From Natronorubrum bangense (GTDB lineage Archaea; Halobacteriota; Halobacteria; Halobacteriales; Natrialbaceae): DNA of 64,000 bases. The DNA lies in the NCBI RefSeq assembly GCF_004799645.1, contig NZ_CP031305.1, forward strand, positions 1,426,001-1,490,000, in the 5' to 3' direction. The translations under genes were made by a program, and so were the position numbers. Shown here piece after piece: positions 52,517-61,619 of this stretch; position 1 is the stretch's first letter; each line of letters begins with the position of its first letter. The notes beneath the pieces are model-generated. The model saw nothing but the letters and a program-made list of their open reading frames with translations, had not been told where the DNA came from and searched no databases.

Positions 52517-55500
52517 ATGCGCGAGGAAGACACACGGTACTTCCAGCGCCTCGAGTCCCAGCTAGATGAGGCGTTCGACGTCGCCGAGCGGGCCAAAGCA
52601 CGCGGTGGAGATCCGAAACCCGAAGTCGAGATCCCGGTCGCCAAGGACATGGCCGACCGCGTCGAGAACATCCTCGGCATCGATGGCGTCGCCGAGCGAG
52701 TGCGTGAACTCGAGGGCCAGATGTCTCGTGAGGAGGCTGCCCTCGAACTCGCGAAAGACTTCGCGGAAGGCAGAGTCGGTGACTACGAGACGAAAGCAGG
52801 GAAGATCGAAGGCGCGGTTCGAACGGCAGTCGCGCTCCTGACCGAGGGTGTCGTTGCCGCCCCCATCGAGGGGATCGACCGGGTCGAACTCCTCCAGAAC
52901 GACGACGGCACCGAGTTCGTCAACGTCTACTACGCCGGCCCGATCCGTTCTGCGGGCGGGACGGCACAGGCACTTTCCGTGCTCGTGGCCGACTACACGC
53001 GCGCGCTCGTCGGTGTCGAACAGTACAACGCTCGACAGGACGAGATCGAACGCTACGCCGAGGAAATCGCCCTCTACGACAAGGAAACCGGGCTCCAGTA
53101 CACGCCGAAAGCGAAGGAGGCCAAATTCATCGCGAAGAACCTCCCAATCATGCTCGACGGGGAGGCCACCGGCGACGAAGAAGTCTCGGGCTTCCGTGAT
53201 TTAGAGCGCGTCGACACCAACAGCGCCCGTGGTGGGATGTGTCTCGTCCTCGGGGAAGGGATCGCGCTCAAGGCCCCGAAGATCCAGCGCTACACCCGGA
53301 ACCTCGACGAGGTCGACTGGCCGTGGCTCCAGGACCTGATCGACGGCAACTACGCTGCCGATGACGGCGCTGCAGACGGCGAGGACGCCGACGAAGACGA
53401 CGGCGACGACGAGTCGGACGAAAGCGACGCCGACGAGACCGAGTCGGCCGACGACGCTGCCGACGAATCCGACGGCCCGCCTCGAGCCGAGCCGTCGACG
53501 AAGTTCCTCCGGGATCTGATCGCCGGTCGGCCGGTGTTCTCCCATCCGAGCGCCAACGGTGGCTTTCGGCTCCGGTACGGCCGGGCGCGCAACCACGGCT
53601 TTGCGACGGGCGGCATCCACCCCGCGACGATGCATCTGGTCGATGACTTCCTCGCGACGGGAACCCAAATCAAGACCGAACGCCCCGGCAAAGCCCACGG
53701 GATCATCCCAGTCGACAGCATCGACGGCCCCACAGTCAAGCTGGCAAACGGCGACGTCCGCCGGATCGACGACCCCGAGGAGGCCCTCGAGATCAGAAAC
53801 GGCGTCGAGAAGATCCTAGACACCGGCGAGTATCTGGTCAACTATGGCGAGTTCGTCGAGAACAACCACCCGCTTGCCCCCGCCTCCTACGTCTCCGAGT
53901 GGTGGATTCAGGACATGGACGCCGCGGGTGCAGACATACAGGCACTCGAGGACGACCCCCGAGTCGACCTCGAGTTCCCTGACGCCGAGCAGGCCCTCGA
54001 GTGGGCCATGGCGTACGACGCTCCGCTCCATCCCCAGTACACCTATCTCTGGCACGATCTCTCGGTCGAACACTACTGCGACCTCGCAGCGGCCGTTGCC
54101 GACGGCCGAGTCGAGGACGATGCCGACGGCGACGGCACGCTCGTCCTCGAGTACACGGCGTCGACTCGAGACGCCCTCGAGGCGCTCATCATCGAACACC
54201 GCCAGCGCGAAGACGCGGGCCGGATCGAGATCGATGACTGGCGACCGTTCGCCCGCACGCTGGGGTGTGAGCCCCGACAAGCGGTCACTGACGGGGCGAC
54301 ACTCGACCCCGAGGGGCGCGAACAGGCGTCGACGATCGAACTCGAGCGCACCTGGAGCAGCGACGACCTCTCAGAGCGAGCGCGCACGTGGGGCCACGAG
54401 GCCGAGGGCGACAACGCCATCGAGGCGGCCAACGAAATTGCCCCCTTCCAGGTCCGCGAACGCGCGCCGACACGGATCGGCAACCGGATGGGTCGACCAG
54501 AAAAATCCGAACGGCGCGATCTGAGCCCGCCGGTCCACACGCTGTTTCCCATCGGCGAAGCCGGCGGCGCACAGCGCAACGTCGCTAACGCGGCCAAACA
54601 CACCGAGACGATGTCGGACACGCCCGGCGTCGTCGAGGTGCAGATCGGTCGCCAACGCTGTCCGAACTGCGAGACGGAGACGTTCAAGAACCGCTGTCCT
54701 GACTGTAACACCCGAACGGTCCCCGACTACCGCTGTCCCGACTGCGACCAGCGCATCGAACCCGACGAAGCCGGCCGCGTCGAGTGTGGCCACTGCGACC
54801 GCGAGGCCACCTGTGTCGAATCCCGCGAGGTCGATATCCACGAGGAGTATCGCGCCGCCCTCGAGTCAGTTGGCGAACGCGAGAACGCCTTCGAGATTCT
54901 CAAAGGCGTCAAAGGACTCTCCTCCGCAAACAAAATCCCCGAGCCCATCGAGAAAGGGGTCCTCCGCGCGAAACACGACGTGAGCTCGTTCAAAGACGGC
55001 ACTGTCCGCTACGACATGACCGACCTGCCCGTCACGTCGGTCCGAGCCAGCGAACTCGATATCGACGTCGGGCAACTCCAGGCGCTTGGCTACGAAGAAG
55101 ACATCCACGGCGACCCGCTCACCCACGAGGACCAGCTGGTCGAACTCAAAGTCCAGGATATCGTCCTCTCGGATGGTGCAGCCGAGCACATGCTCCAGAT
55201 CGCCGACTTCATCGACGACCTGCTCGAGCAGTACTACGGCCTCGAGCGGTTCTACGAGTTCGAGGACCGACAGGACCTCGTTGGCGAACTCGTTTTCGGG
55301 ATGGCACCGCACACGTCGGCGGCAACTGTCGGCCGAGTGATTGGTTTTACGACCGCAGCCGTCGGCTACGCACATCCGTACTTCCACGCCGCCAAGCGGC
55401 GCAACTGCTTCCATCCCGAGACAAAAGTCTGGTTTCAGGACGAAGCCGACGAGTGGCATCACGAACCGATCGAGACGCTCGTCGAAACCCGATTAACTGA

Positions 55501-57676
55501 TCCCGAACAGGACGACTTCGGAACGCTCGTTCAGGAACTCGATGGGACCGTCACCGTTCCGTCGATCGATGATACCGGAAGCCTTTCACAAAAGCCGGTC
55601 GAAGCGGTCTCAAAACACCCGGCACCGGACCATCTCGTTCGCTACGAGACGCGAAGTGGCCGTGAAATCACGCTCACTCCTGATCACGACGTCCACGTCT
55701 ACGAAGATGGAGAACTACGGTCGAAACGGGCGTCTGAACTCACGACGGCGGATCACGCGGTCGTCCCCGAACATCTCGACATTGTCGATACAGACACCGA
55801 ACCGCACACCTTTGACCTGCTCGAGGAATTCCTCGATATCGATACTGTCGACAGTTCTCGGCTGATGATCAAAGGACTCGAGAAGGACCGATTGTATGAA
55901 CGCTTCGAGGAGACGATCAGCCCCGAGTGGGACGGTGCGTTCTATCCGCTTACGAGCACGGCCGACTACTTCGGACTGAACAAGAAAACGTTCAGTCACT
56001 ATCTGTACCGGGACAGTTTCCCTGCTGATCTGCTGCTCGACCTGTTCGACTCTCGCGAGGAGTTCCTCGAGTTCGTTCCGGACGACGTCAGTCTCGGGAT
56101 GCGACACGACCGGACCGAAATCGATCGACACGTTACACTCAACGAACGCGTTGGAACGTTGCTGGGATACTACGCTGCCGAAGGATTCGCCCGAGCACAA
56201 GCGACGCCGAAAGGCACGATCCATCAAACGACGATCTGCGGCACTGAAGCCGAGGCTCGCGAGTTCTACGTCGACGTGCTTCGGGACGAGTTCGGTGTCG
56301 AACCGTACCACGAAAACGACGCAAAAGTAACCGCTTCGGGGCGACTGCTCCGTGCGTTCTTCGATTCGGTGCTCGAGGCGGGAATCTTTGCCGAGACAAA
56401 ACGCGTTCCACAGCCACTGTTCGATGCAGCCGACGGGATTATCGCTGCCTATCTTCGAGGCTATTTCAGCGGCGACGGCGGCGTCGATGCAAACGCGCTG
56501 TTGGTCTCAGCAACCACAGTCAGTAGCGAACTCAAAGAAGACCTCCTCGCATTACTGAGTCGGCTCGGAATCTGTGGCCGGGTTACGATCACCGACCCGG
56601 TTCCCCTCTGCGAGAAGTTCCCGGAATTCTACGAAATCGACGATCCGTCGATGACCGCGACGTCGTACGTCCTCGAGATATCGTCCGAGGACGCGATGCA
56701 GTTCGCTGAGACTGTGGGCTTCCATCTGTCTCGAAAGGACAGCCGATTGCAGTCACACGTCGAGAATACCGTGCCAACGGGCCGTCGCGTCTTCGACGGC
56801 GGTGACGACGCGTATCTCGTCGAATCGATTTCGTCGGTCGACTATGTCGAATCGACTGTCGACTCAGTGTACTGTCTCACTGTTTCCGAGACACACTCCC
56901 TCGTCGCGAACAACATGTCTCAAAAGCAATGTGACGGCGACGAAGACTGCGTCATGTTGCTGCTCGACGGATTGCTTAACTTTAGCAAATCGTTCCTCCC
57001 TGACCAGCGCGGCGGCAAGATGGACGCCCCCCTCGTCATGTCCTCGCGAATCGACCCCTCCGAGATCGACGACGAGGCCCACAACATGGACATCGTTTCC
57101 CAGTACCCTCGCGAGTTCTATCTCGCGACTCGCGAGCAAGCCGATCCCGAATCAGTCGAGATCCAGATCGGCGAGGACACGCTCGGCACCGACGGCGAGT
57201 ACACCGGCTTCGAGCACACTCACGACACCACCGACATCGCGATGGGACCCGACCTCTCGGCGTACAAGACGCTGGGTTCGATGATGGACAAGATGGATGC
57301 GCAACTCGAGCTCTCGCGCAAACTCGAGTCGGTCGACGAAACTGACGTCGCCGAACGGGTTATCGAAGGCCACTTCCTGCCGGATCTGATCGGCAACCTC
57401 CGTGCCTTTTCGCGACAGGAAACCCGCTGTCTCGACTGTGGCGAGAAGTTCCGGCGGATGCCGTTGACTGGTGATTGTCGCGAATGCGGTGGTCGGGTCA
57501 ACCTCACCGTCCACGAGGGTTCGGTGAACAAGTACATGCAGACGGCGATTCAGGTCGCCGAGGAGTACGACTGCCGCGATTACACGAAACAGCGCCTCGA
57601 GGTCTTAGAACAGTCGCTCGAGAGCATCTTCGAAAATGACAAGAACAAGCAGTCAGGTATCGAGGATTTCATGTAG
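52517..57676 (+). CDS. polC: DNA polymerase D large subunit (DP2) with intein
   Basis: A 1719-residue precursor. Without the intein (residues 964-1471) it gives a 1211-residue DP2, the catalytic subunit of the archaeal D-family replicative polymerase. Marks: N-terminal VYYAGPIRSAGGTAQALSVL, the acidic linker at about residues 283-320, a four-knuckle Cys region at about 715-767 (CPNCETETF, CPDCNTRTV), HPYFHAAKRRN joined after splicing to CDGDEDCVMLLLDGLLNFSK (the catalytic Asp loop), and a C-terminal zinc ribbon (CLDCGEKF, CRECGG) near 1639-1660. It follows the PPC gene after one base. Confidence 0.95.
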   Translation: MREEDTRYFQRLESQLDEAFDVAERAKARGGDPKPEVEIPVAKDMADRVENILGIDGVAERVRELEGQMSREEAALELAKDFAEGRVGDYETKAGKIEGAVRTAVALLTEGVVAAPIEGIDRVELLQNDDGTEFVNVYYAGPIRSAGGTAQALSVLVADYTRALVGVEQYNARQDEIERYAEEIALYDKETGLQYTPKAKEAKFIAKNLPIMLDGEATGDEEVSGFRDLERVDTNSARGGMCLVLGEGIALKAPKIQRYTRNLDEVDWPWLQDLIDGNYAADDGAADGEDADEDDGDDESDESDADETESADDAADESDGPPRAEPSTKFLRDLIAGRPVFSHPSANGGFRLRYGRARNHGFATGGIHPATMHLVDDFLATGTQIKTERPGKAHGIIPVDSIDGPTVKLANGDVRRIDDPEEALEIRNGVEKILDTGEYLVNYGEFVENNHPLAPASYVSEWWIQDMDAAGADIQALEDDPRVDLEFPDAEQALEWAMAYDAPLHPQYTYLWHDLSVEHYCDLAAAVADGRVEDDADGDGTLVLEYTASTRDALEALIIEHRQREDAGRIEIDDWRPFARTLGCEPRQAVTDGATLDPEGREQASTIELERTWSSDDLSERARTWGHEAEGDNAIEAANEIAPFQVRERAPTRIGNRMGRPEKSERRDLSPPVHTLFPIGEAGGAQRNVANAAKHTETMSDTPGVVEVQIGRQRCPNCETETFKNRCPDCNTRTVPDYRCPDCDQRIEPDEAGRVECGHCDREATCVESREVDIHEEYRAALESVGERENAFEILKGVKGLSSANKIPEPIEKGVLRAKHDVSSFKDGTVRYDMTDLPVTSVRASELDIDVGQLQALGYEEDIHGDPLTHEDQLVELKVQDIVLSDGAAEHMLQIADFIDDLLEQYYGLERFYEFEDRQDLVGELVFGMAPHTSAATVGRVIGFTTAAVGYAHPYFHAAKRRNCFHPETKVWFQDEADEWHHEPIETLVETRLTDPEQDDFGTLVQELDGTVTVPSIDDTGSLSQKPVEAVSKHPAPDHLVRYETRSGREITLTPDHDVHVYEDGELRSKRASELTTADHAVVPEHLDIVDTDTEPHTFDLLEEFLDIDTVDSSRLMIKGLEKDRLYERFEETISPEWDGAFYPLTSTADYFGLNKKTFSHYLYRDSFPADLLLDLFDSREEFLEFVPDDVSLGMRHDRTEIDRHVTLNERVGTLLGYYAAEGFARAQATPKGTIHQTTICGTEAEAREFYVDVLRDEFGVEPYHENDAKVTASGRLLRAFFDSVLEAGIFAETKRVPQPLFDAADGIIAAYLRGYFSGDGGVDANALLVSATTVSSELKEDLLALLSRLGICGRVTITDPVPLCEKFPEFYEIDDPSMTATSYVLEISSEDAMQFAETVGFHLSRKDSRLQSHVENTVPTGRRVFDGGDDAYLVESISSVDYVESTVDSVYCLTVSETHSLVANNMSQKQCDGDEDCVMLLLDGLLNFSKSFLPDQRGGKMDAPLVMSSRIDPSEIDDEAHNMDIVSQYPREFYLATREQADPESVEIQIGEDTLGTDGEYTGFEHTHDTTDIAMGPDLSAYKTLGSMMDKMDAQLELSRKLESVDETDVAERVIEGHFLPDLIGNLRAFSRQETRCLDCGEKFRRMPLTGDCRECGGRVNLTVHEGSVNKYMQTAIQVAEEYDCRDYTKQRLEVLEQSLESIFENDKNKQSGIEDFM
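55406..56929 (+). mobile_element. PolC intein with LAGLIDADG homing endonuclease
   Basis: A 508-residue intein starts at the Cys of NCFHPETKVW and ends before the Cys of CDGDED, exactly splitting the catalytic loop of PolC. Block A is CFHPETKVW; block B GREITLTPDHDVHVY has its Thr and His; two LAGLIDADG-type motifs are LGYYAAEG (near residue 1216 of the precursor) and LRGYFSGDG (near 1313). Blocks F and G are VYCLTVSETHSLVANNMSQKQ in order, shown here in part. The last two residues are Lys-Gln instead of the usual His-Asn; Cys is the +1 residue. The site matches the known archaeal pol-II intein position. Confidence 0.88.
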
Positions 57677-57894
57677 CTTGTCTCGAGGGCACGCCTTCGA
57701 GAGACTGCGGCGCTCGTGATCGGGCGACCCTTTCGACGCTGCGGCCCTCGTGCAGTTCGACAGCGTGTCCCTCCGGAGGGCCGTAAGAACCCCACGTTGG
57801 TCGACGCTCACCCCGGCCAGACGTCGATCTCCTGACCGGCCAGATGTCTGGACTCCGTTCGGTCAGTGTCGGAAACTCGGGACAGCAGCCCAGC

Positions 57895-58803
57895 TCAGTC
57901 GTTGGCTCGAGTCAACCCCGGAATCTGCCCTTTCGGATACTGTATCTGCGGAGTGTGTCGATGATCCGGGAGCCATTCGCGGAGACTCTGGTTGAACCGT
58001 TTTGGGCGTTCCCGTGGGGTCCAGTGGCCACAGTTGCCTACCAGATCCAGTTCGGCGTTGGGCAGTCGCTTCGCGGCGCGGATCGACCAGTCGACGGGGA
58101 CGAGCGGGTCGTCTCTGCCGTGGACGAGCAGCGTTGGGACAGTCAGTGACTCGAGGTCGTCGACGAAGTTCGTCGCGACGCGGCCGTTGAACGAGAGTTC
58201 GTTCCGCTGGAACTGCTTGAACGCCTGGATCGAACCCGGTTCCATGAGCTTTGTCCTGACGTCTTCGACGAACGGCTCGGGCAGTTCGCTGGCGTCGGCG
58301 ACGAGACTATCGAGGACCATGCGAACGCTCTCACTCGAGACGCTGCAGGCGATCTTTCCGAACTCCGTGATGCCGGGGATCTGTCCGAGCATCTTCCAGG
58401 GGAGCGCACTCGGAAGCCGGCCGCCGAGGCCGTAGCTATCCACGAGCGCCAACTGCTCGACGCGGTCGGGATGTCTGAGCGCGTAGCCGAGCGTTGCCCC
58501 GCCACCCATCGAGATGCCAGCCAACGAGACGCGCTCGTAGGGGAGCGTCTCGAGAAAGCCCTCGAGAACGTCGACGTACGTCTCGAGGGTGTGAGAGACA
58601 CTACCCGTGCTGTTGCCGTACTCCGGCCAGTCGATTCCGTATACCTGGTAGTCCTCGGCGAGAGCATCGATGGTGTGTCGCCACGAGACGGTTGCGTCGT
58701 CGATTCCGGCACCGTGACAGAGGACGACCGGCGGGCCGCTCGTTCCCGCCCGTCGGTAGGCGATCCGGCAGTTGCCGACGGTAGCGACACCGGTTCCGGT
58801 CAT
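57895..58803 (-). CDS. Alpha/beta hydrolase
   Basis: A 302-residue alpha/beta-hydrolase-fold protein. The oxyanion region is VVLCHGAGIDDATVSW, the nucleophile elbow VSLAGISMGGGATLGYAL, the acid part LVHGRDDPLVPVDWS, and the His part VGNCGHWTPRERPKRFN. The order Ser-Asp-His and the length fit esterases, lactonases and related enzymes; the natural substrate is unknown. The 217 bases between polC and this gene hold no gene. It is transcribed toward polC. Confidence 0.85.
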   Translation of the reverse strand: MTGTGVATVGNCRIAYRRAGTSGPPVVLCHGAGIDDATVSWRHTIDALAEDYQVYGIDWPEYGNSTGSVSHTLETYVDVLEGFLETLPYERVSLAGISMGGGATLGYALRHPDRVEQLALVDSYGLGGRLPSALPWKMLGQIPGITEFGKIACSVSSESVRMVLDSLVADASELPEPFVEDVRTKLMEPGSIQAFKQFQRNELSFNGRVATNFVDDLESLTVPTLLVHGRDDPLVPVDWSIRAAKRLPNAELDLVGNCGHWTPRERPKRFNQSLREWLPDHRHTPQIQYPKGQIPGLTRAND

Positions 58804-59312
58804 TCGTGGGACACGCCATCTCTGTGATGGCCAAGGGATACCGGTTCGTCGAGCTGCTTTTGACTGCTGTGACTATCCGTAGAGCGGGTTGAAGAACGCA
58901 GACGTGCCGATCGTCCGACACTGTCGTCGGCCATGCCATCGTCGGTGGCCGATCGGGTCCCCACTCGGACTGATTCGAGACAACGCGGTTCGACTGGAAG
59001 CGCCCCGACAGCCGCTCCAGTGGTGCGACCAACTATCACGACCACCTCTCTATAGCCATGATGTATATTGTTTTCTATTACCATGGGTAAGAATGTCATG
59101 TATTCGACGAAATTCCCCACTCGAGTCATGGTTGAGTTCATATTCTATATAGCGACTATCAATTTATTGGAACACGATTCAGATCAGTCTCGAAAAGCGT
59201 GCGTGGAGAGCTGGCGGTTGACTCGGTGCTCGCCACGGCTCATCGCCGAAACCAAGAGTGAATCTCACCGAAGACAAAACCCGTTTCTATCGCGCTCCCG
59301 TCGGTTTACGCC
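58804..59312. other. 509-base intergenic region with an AT-rich core
   Basis: No frame with haloarchaeal codon use occurs. Bases about 59040-59190 are clearly AT-rich compared with the surroundings and contain TTCTATATAGC and AATTTATTGG. The core could hold promoters for the divergent genes or be a decayed insertion. A TATA-like GTTTCTATCG at about 59280-59290 lies some 27 bases before the panE start. Confidence 0.5.
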
Positions 59313-60218
59313 ATGGAGATCGTCGTCTTTGGTGCTGGGAGTCTCGGGAGTCTCATCGGCGGCGCGCTCGCGTCCGTTCGGTCTAACGACGTCACGCTCG
59401 TCGCGCGTGATCCCCACGCCAGCGCCGTCCGTGAGTCGGGACTCGAACTGCGTGGCGAACTCGAGGCCACGACCACCCCGAACGTGACGACCGACGGGCG
59501 AGAGCTCGAGGCCGAGCTGGCGATCGTGACGGTCAAAGCGTTCGACACCGCTGTGGCCGCCGAGACGCTCGCGACAGGGTCGTACGACGTCGTCCTCTCC
59601 TTACAAAACGGGATGGGCAACGAGGAGACGCTCGCTGACGCGCTCGCGTGTCCAGTCCTCGCCGGAACCGCTTCTTACGGTGCGATCTTGCAAGAACCAG
59701 GCGCCGTCGAGTGTACTGGCATCGGTGATGTCGTGCTTGGTGCCCGGATGGGTGGTCGCTCGGAGCCTGCGGATCGGATCGGCGACCTGTTCGCTGCGGC
59801 CGGCCTCGAGACGACCATCGCCGAGGATATGCCCCGGCGGCTCTGGGAAAAACTCGCTGTCAACGCGGGGATCAACGCCATCACAGCGCTGACGAATATC
59901 GAAAACGGAGCCGTCCTCGAGCCGCCGGCAGACGCCCTCGCACGGGCGGCGGCCCGCGAGACCGCGCGGATCGCTCGCTCGTGTACCGTCTCGCTCTCGA
60001 ATCGAGCGGCTATCGCTAGCATGGAGTCCGTCGCGACCGATACGGCCGCGAACACGTCCTCGATGCGTCAGGACATCCTCACAGAGCGCCGCACCGAGAT
60101 CGACGCGATCAACGGCTACGTGGTCGACCGGGCCGCCCAGCAGGATCTCGAGGTTCCGACGAACCGGATCCTCACGACGCTGGTGCGGACGTGGGAACGT
60201 GGCGTTGGCGTGCGCTGA
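59313..60218 (+). CDS. panE: Ketopantoate reductase family (PanE-like)
   Basis: A 301-residue NADPH-dependent reductase beginning MEIVVFGAGSLGSLIGGALA, the nucleotide-binding loop. Also seen are SYDVVLSLQNGMGNEETLAD, with the family NxxG loop, and LWEKLAVNAGINAITALTNI, where Lys and Asn bind and reduce the substrate. The C-terminal helical half has TDTAANTSSMRQDILTERRTEIDAINGY shown only in part. It probably turns 2-dehydropantoate into pantoate for coenzyme A synthesis; other 2-keto acid reductase activities in the family cannot be excluded. Confidence 0.85.
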   Translation: MEIVVFGAGSLGSLIGGALASVRSNDVTLVARDPHASAVRESGLELRGELEATTTPNVTTDGRELEAELAIVTVKAFDTAVAAETLATGSYDVVLSLQNGMGNEETLADALACPVLAGTASYGAILQEPGAVECTGIGDVVLGARMGGRSEPADRIGDLFAAAGLETTIAEDMPRRLWEKLAVNAGINAITALTNIENGAVLEPPADALARAAARETARIARSCTVSLSNRAAIASMESVATDTAANTSSMRQDILTERRTEIDAINGYVVDRAAQQDLEVPTNRILTTLVRTWERGVGVR

Positions 60219-60299
60219 CTCGCTTTCGGACTCGCCGATGCAGCCGGGAGTGGCACTGCTGGCCGACGTACCAAACAACAGTATCAGTGCTCGAAAACG

Positions 60300-60662
60300 T
60301 TAGAACGGAGCTTCGGGGCCTTCGTCCGCTTCGCCGTCGTCGTCGACGGTTTCGCCGGGGAAGGATGGGCTCATACCACCCATGTCGTCGCCGCCACCCT
60401 CGCCGCCGGTGTGTGCGTGGACTTTTTCGATCTCGGGGATCTCTTTGACCATTCGGCTCTTGATCGCCTGAATCGTCATCGGCGAGATACCACAGCCACT
60501 GCAGGCGCCACCGAGTGCGATACTGACCTCACCGGACTCGCGGTCGAGATCCTGAATCGCCGCGCTGCCACCGTGCATCTGAATCTGCGGGAAGTTTCGC
60601 CGCAGGAAGTTCGCGACGCGCTCCTCGAGGTCGTCCCCGTCGTTTTGGGTCTCGGTACTCAT
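60300..60662 (-). CDS. NifU C-terminal domain Fe-S scaffold/carrier
   Basis: A 120-residue protein starting MSTETQNDGDDLEERVANFL. The NifU-C motif GGACSGCGISPMTIQAIKSR provides the CxxC that holds a transient Fe-S cluster, and VSIALGGACSG precedes it as usual. The C-terminus is a Gly/Asp/Met-rich tail (GGEGGGDDMGGMS) typical of haloarchaeal members. It likely carries clusters to target proteins; such proteins may also repair damaged clusters. A TATA-like GTTTAGGGG on the minus strand lies about 28 bases before the ATG. Confidence 0.9.
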   Translation of the reverse strand: MSTETQNDGDDLEERVANFLRRNFPQIQMHGGSAAIQDLDRESGEVSIALGGACSGCGISPMTIQAIKSRMVKEIPEIEKVHAHTGGEGGGDDMGGMSPSFPGETVDDDGEADEGPEAPF

Positions 60663-60748
60663 GGGCCACCCTTGGGTGTGCGCGCCCCTAAACCTTCCGT
60701 CATCCGCAGTCGCTCGCCGACAGTGATGGCGGCTTGTGCCGGCTGTCG

Positions 60749-61066
60749 TTAGTTAAATCCGAAGATCCGCTCGAGTTCGGTTTCAATCTCCACGACGTGG
60801 CGCTCGAGGACCTGCTCAAATCGCTCTTCTTCGACGACCACGCCCGAAAGCCGTCCGTACGGATCGTCGGGTAGTTCGATTCGGAACTCACCATCCCCCT
60901 CGTAGAAGGGTTCGCTCTCGTTGAGCACCTGCTGGTCGATCGCGTGGACGAGCTCGGAGTCGTAGTTGTCGTTCATGCAGTTGAACGCGTTCTTGTACGC
61001 CTGCTGGAGTTCGGGAAAGTAGTTGGCGTACTTGTCTTCGAATTTCTCGGGATCGAACTCTACCAT
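60749..61066 (-). CDS. DUF5783 family haloarchaeal protein
   Basis: A 105-residue soluble protein starting MVEFDPEKFEDKYANYFPEL. It has a helical N-terminal half (QQAYKNAFNCMNDNYDSELV, HAIDQQVLNESEPFYEGD), then a beta part with GEFRIELPDDPYGRLSG and a final helix ending LERIFGFN. I recall this pattern as DUF5783, found only in haloarchaea and of unknown function. ATG 61066 is preferred over an upstream start at 61093. Monocistronic. Confidence 0.75.
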   Translation of the reverse strand: MVEFDPEKFEDKYANYFPELQQAYKNAFNCMNDNYDSELVHAIDQQVLNESEPFYEGDGEFRIELPDDPYGRLSGVVVEEERFEQVLERHVVEIETELERIFGFN

Positions 61067-61229
61067 ACTCGAGCGGACGGCAAGCGACGACAAAAGTCGG
61101 ACGATCGGTTGCCCGTATTCCCCATTCCGTTGGTACTATCAGCCCGTTGACTCAGTATGGGCCACCTACATACGGACGATGCGTACGCAAGCGGAACCAA
61201 CACTCTGTCGACGCTCCTCAAGACGCTAC

Positions 61230-61619
61230 ATGTCCCCTGATTATCCCCCAATCCCACGTGACAAACTCCCTCCCGGATGGGGGCCTGCTAACTGCTGTGA
61301 CGGACAGTTTTCGTATCGTCACAGCCAGCCACCGCTCGAGCTCGTTGCGGATCGGACTGCTGCTGACCGATCACACCCCGGACTCGGCCTCAGCCGCTGT
61401 TGGGAACTTCGCTATCGGTACTTCCTTGCCGATCAGTCGGTCGCCGAAGCGATCGGCCGTGTCTCGACTCGCCAGGCCGCAATCAAGGGCATGCTCGAGT
61501 GTATGCACCACGTACACGAGCGTGTCGACGAGCCGGCCGGTCCCGGGGAGATACGGGATGTGCTCGAGCAGGTTCGGCTTTCAGATGTCGTTCCTGATAC
61601 CCTCTCACCGATAAGGTGA
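61230..61619 (+). CDS. Haloarchaeal conserved protein, unknown function
   Basis: A 129-residue protein starting MSPDYPPIPRDKLPPGWGPA. It has an N-terminal Pro-rich part with CCDGQFSYRHS, then GLGLSRCWELRYRYFLADQS and a helical C-terminus (AIGRVSTRQAAIKGMLECMH). I do not recognise a family. Codon use is normal. ATG 61230 is chosen because earlier codons in the frame are non-conserved-looking and cross a probable promoter region. It faces the palindrome-bearing remnant. Confidence 0.6.
   Translation: MSPDYPPIPRDKLPPGWGPANCCDGQFSYRHSQPPLELVADRTAADRSHPGLGLSRCWELRYRYFLADQSVAEAIGRVSTRQAAIKGMLECMHHVHERVDEPAGPGEIRDVLEQVRLSDVVPDTLSPIR

Noticed and set aside
53201-53698. 165-codon minus-strand frame in polC
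   Set aside because: Antisense to the acidic linker, which reads as Val/Leu-rich in reverse; no real gene.
59068-59487. 139-codon plus-strand frame before panE
   Set aside because: Runs from AT-rich non-coding sequence into panE in the wrong frame; Ser/Arg-rich nonsense.
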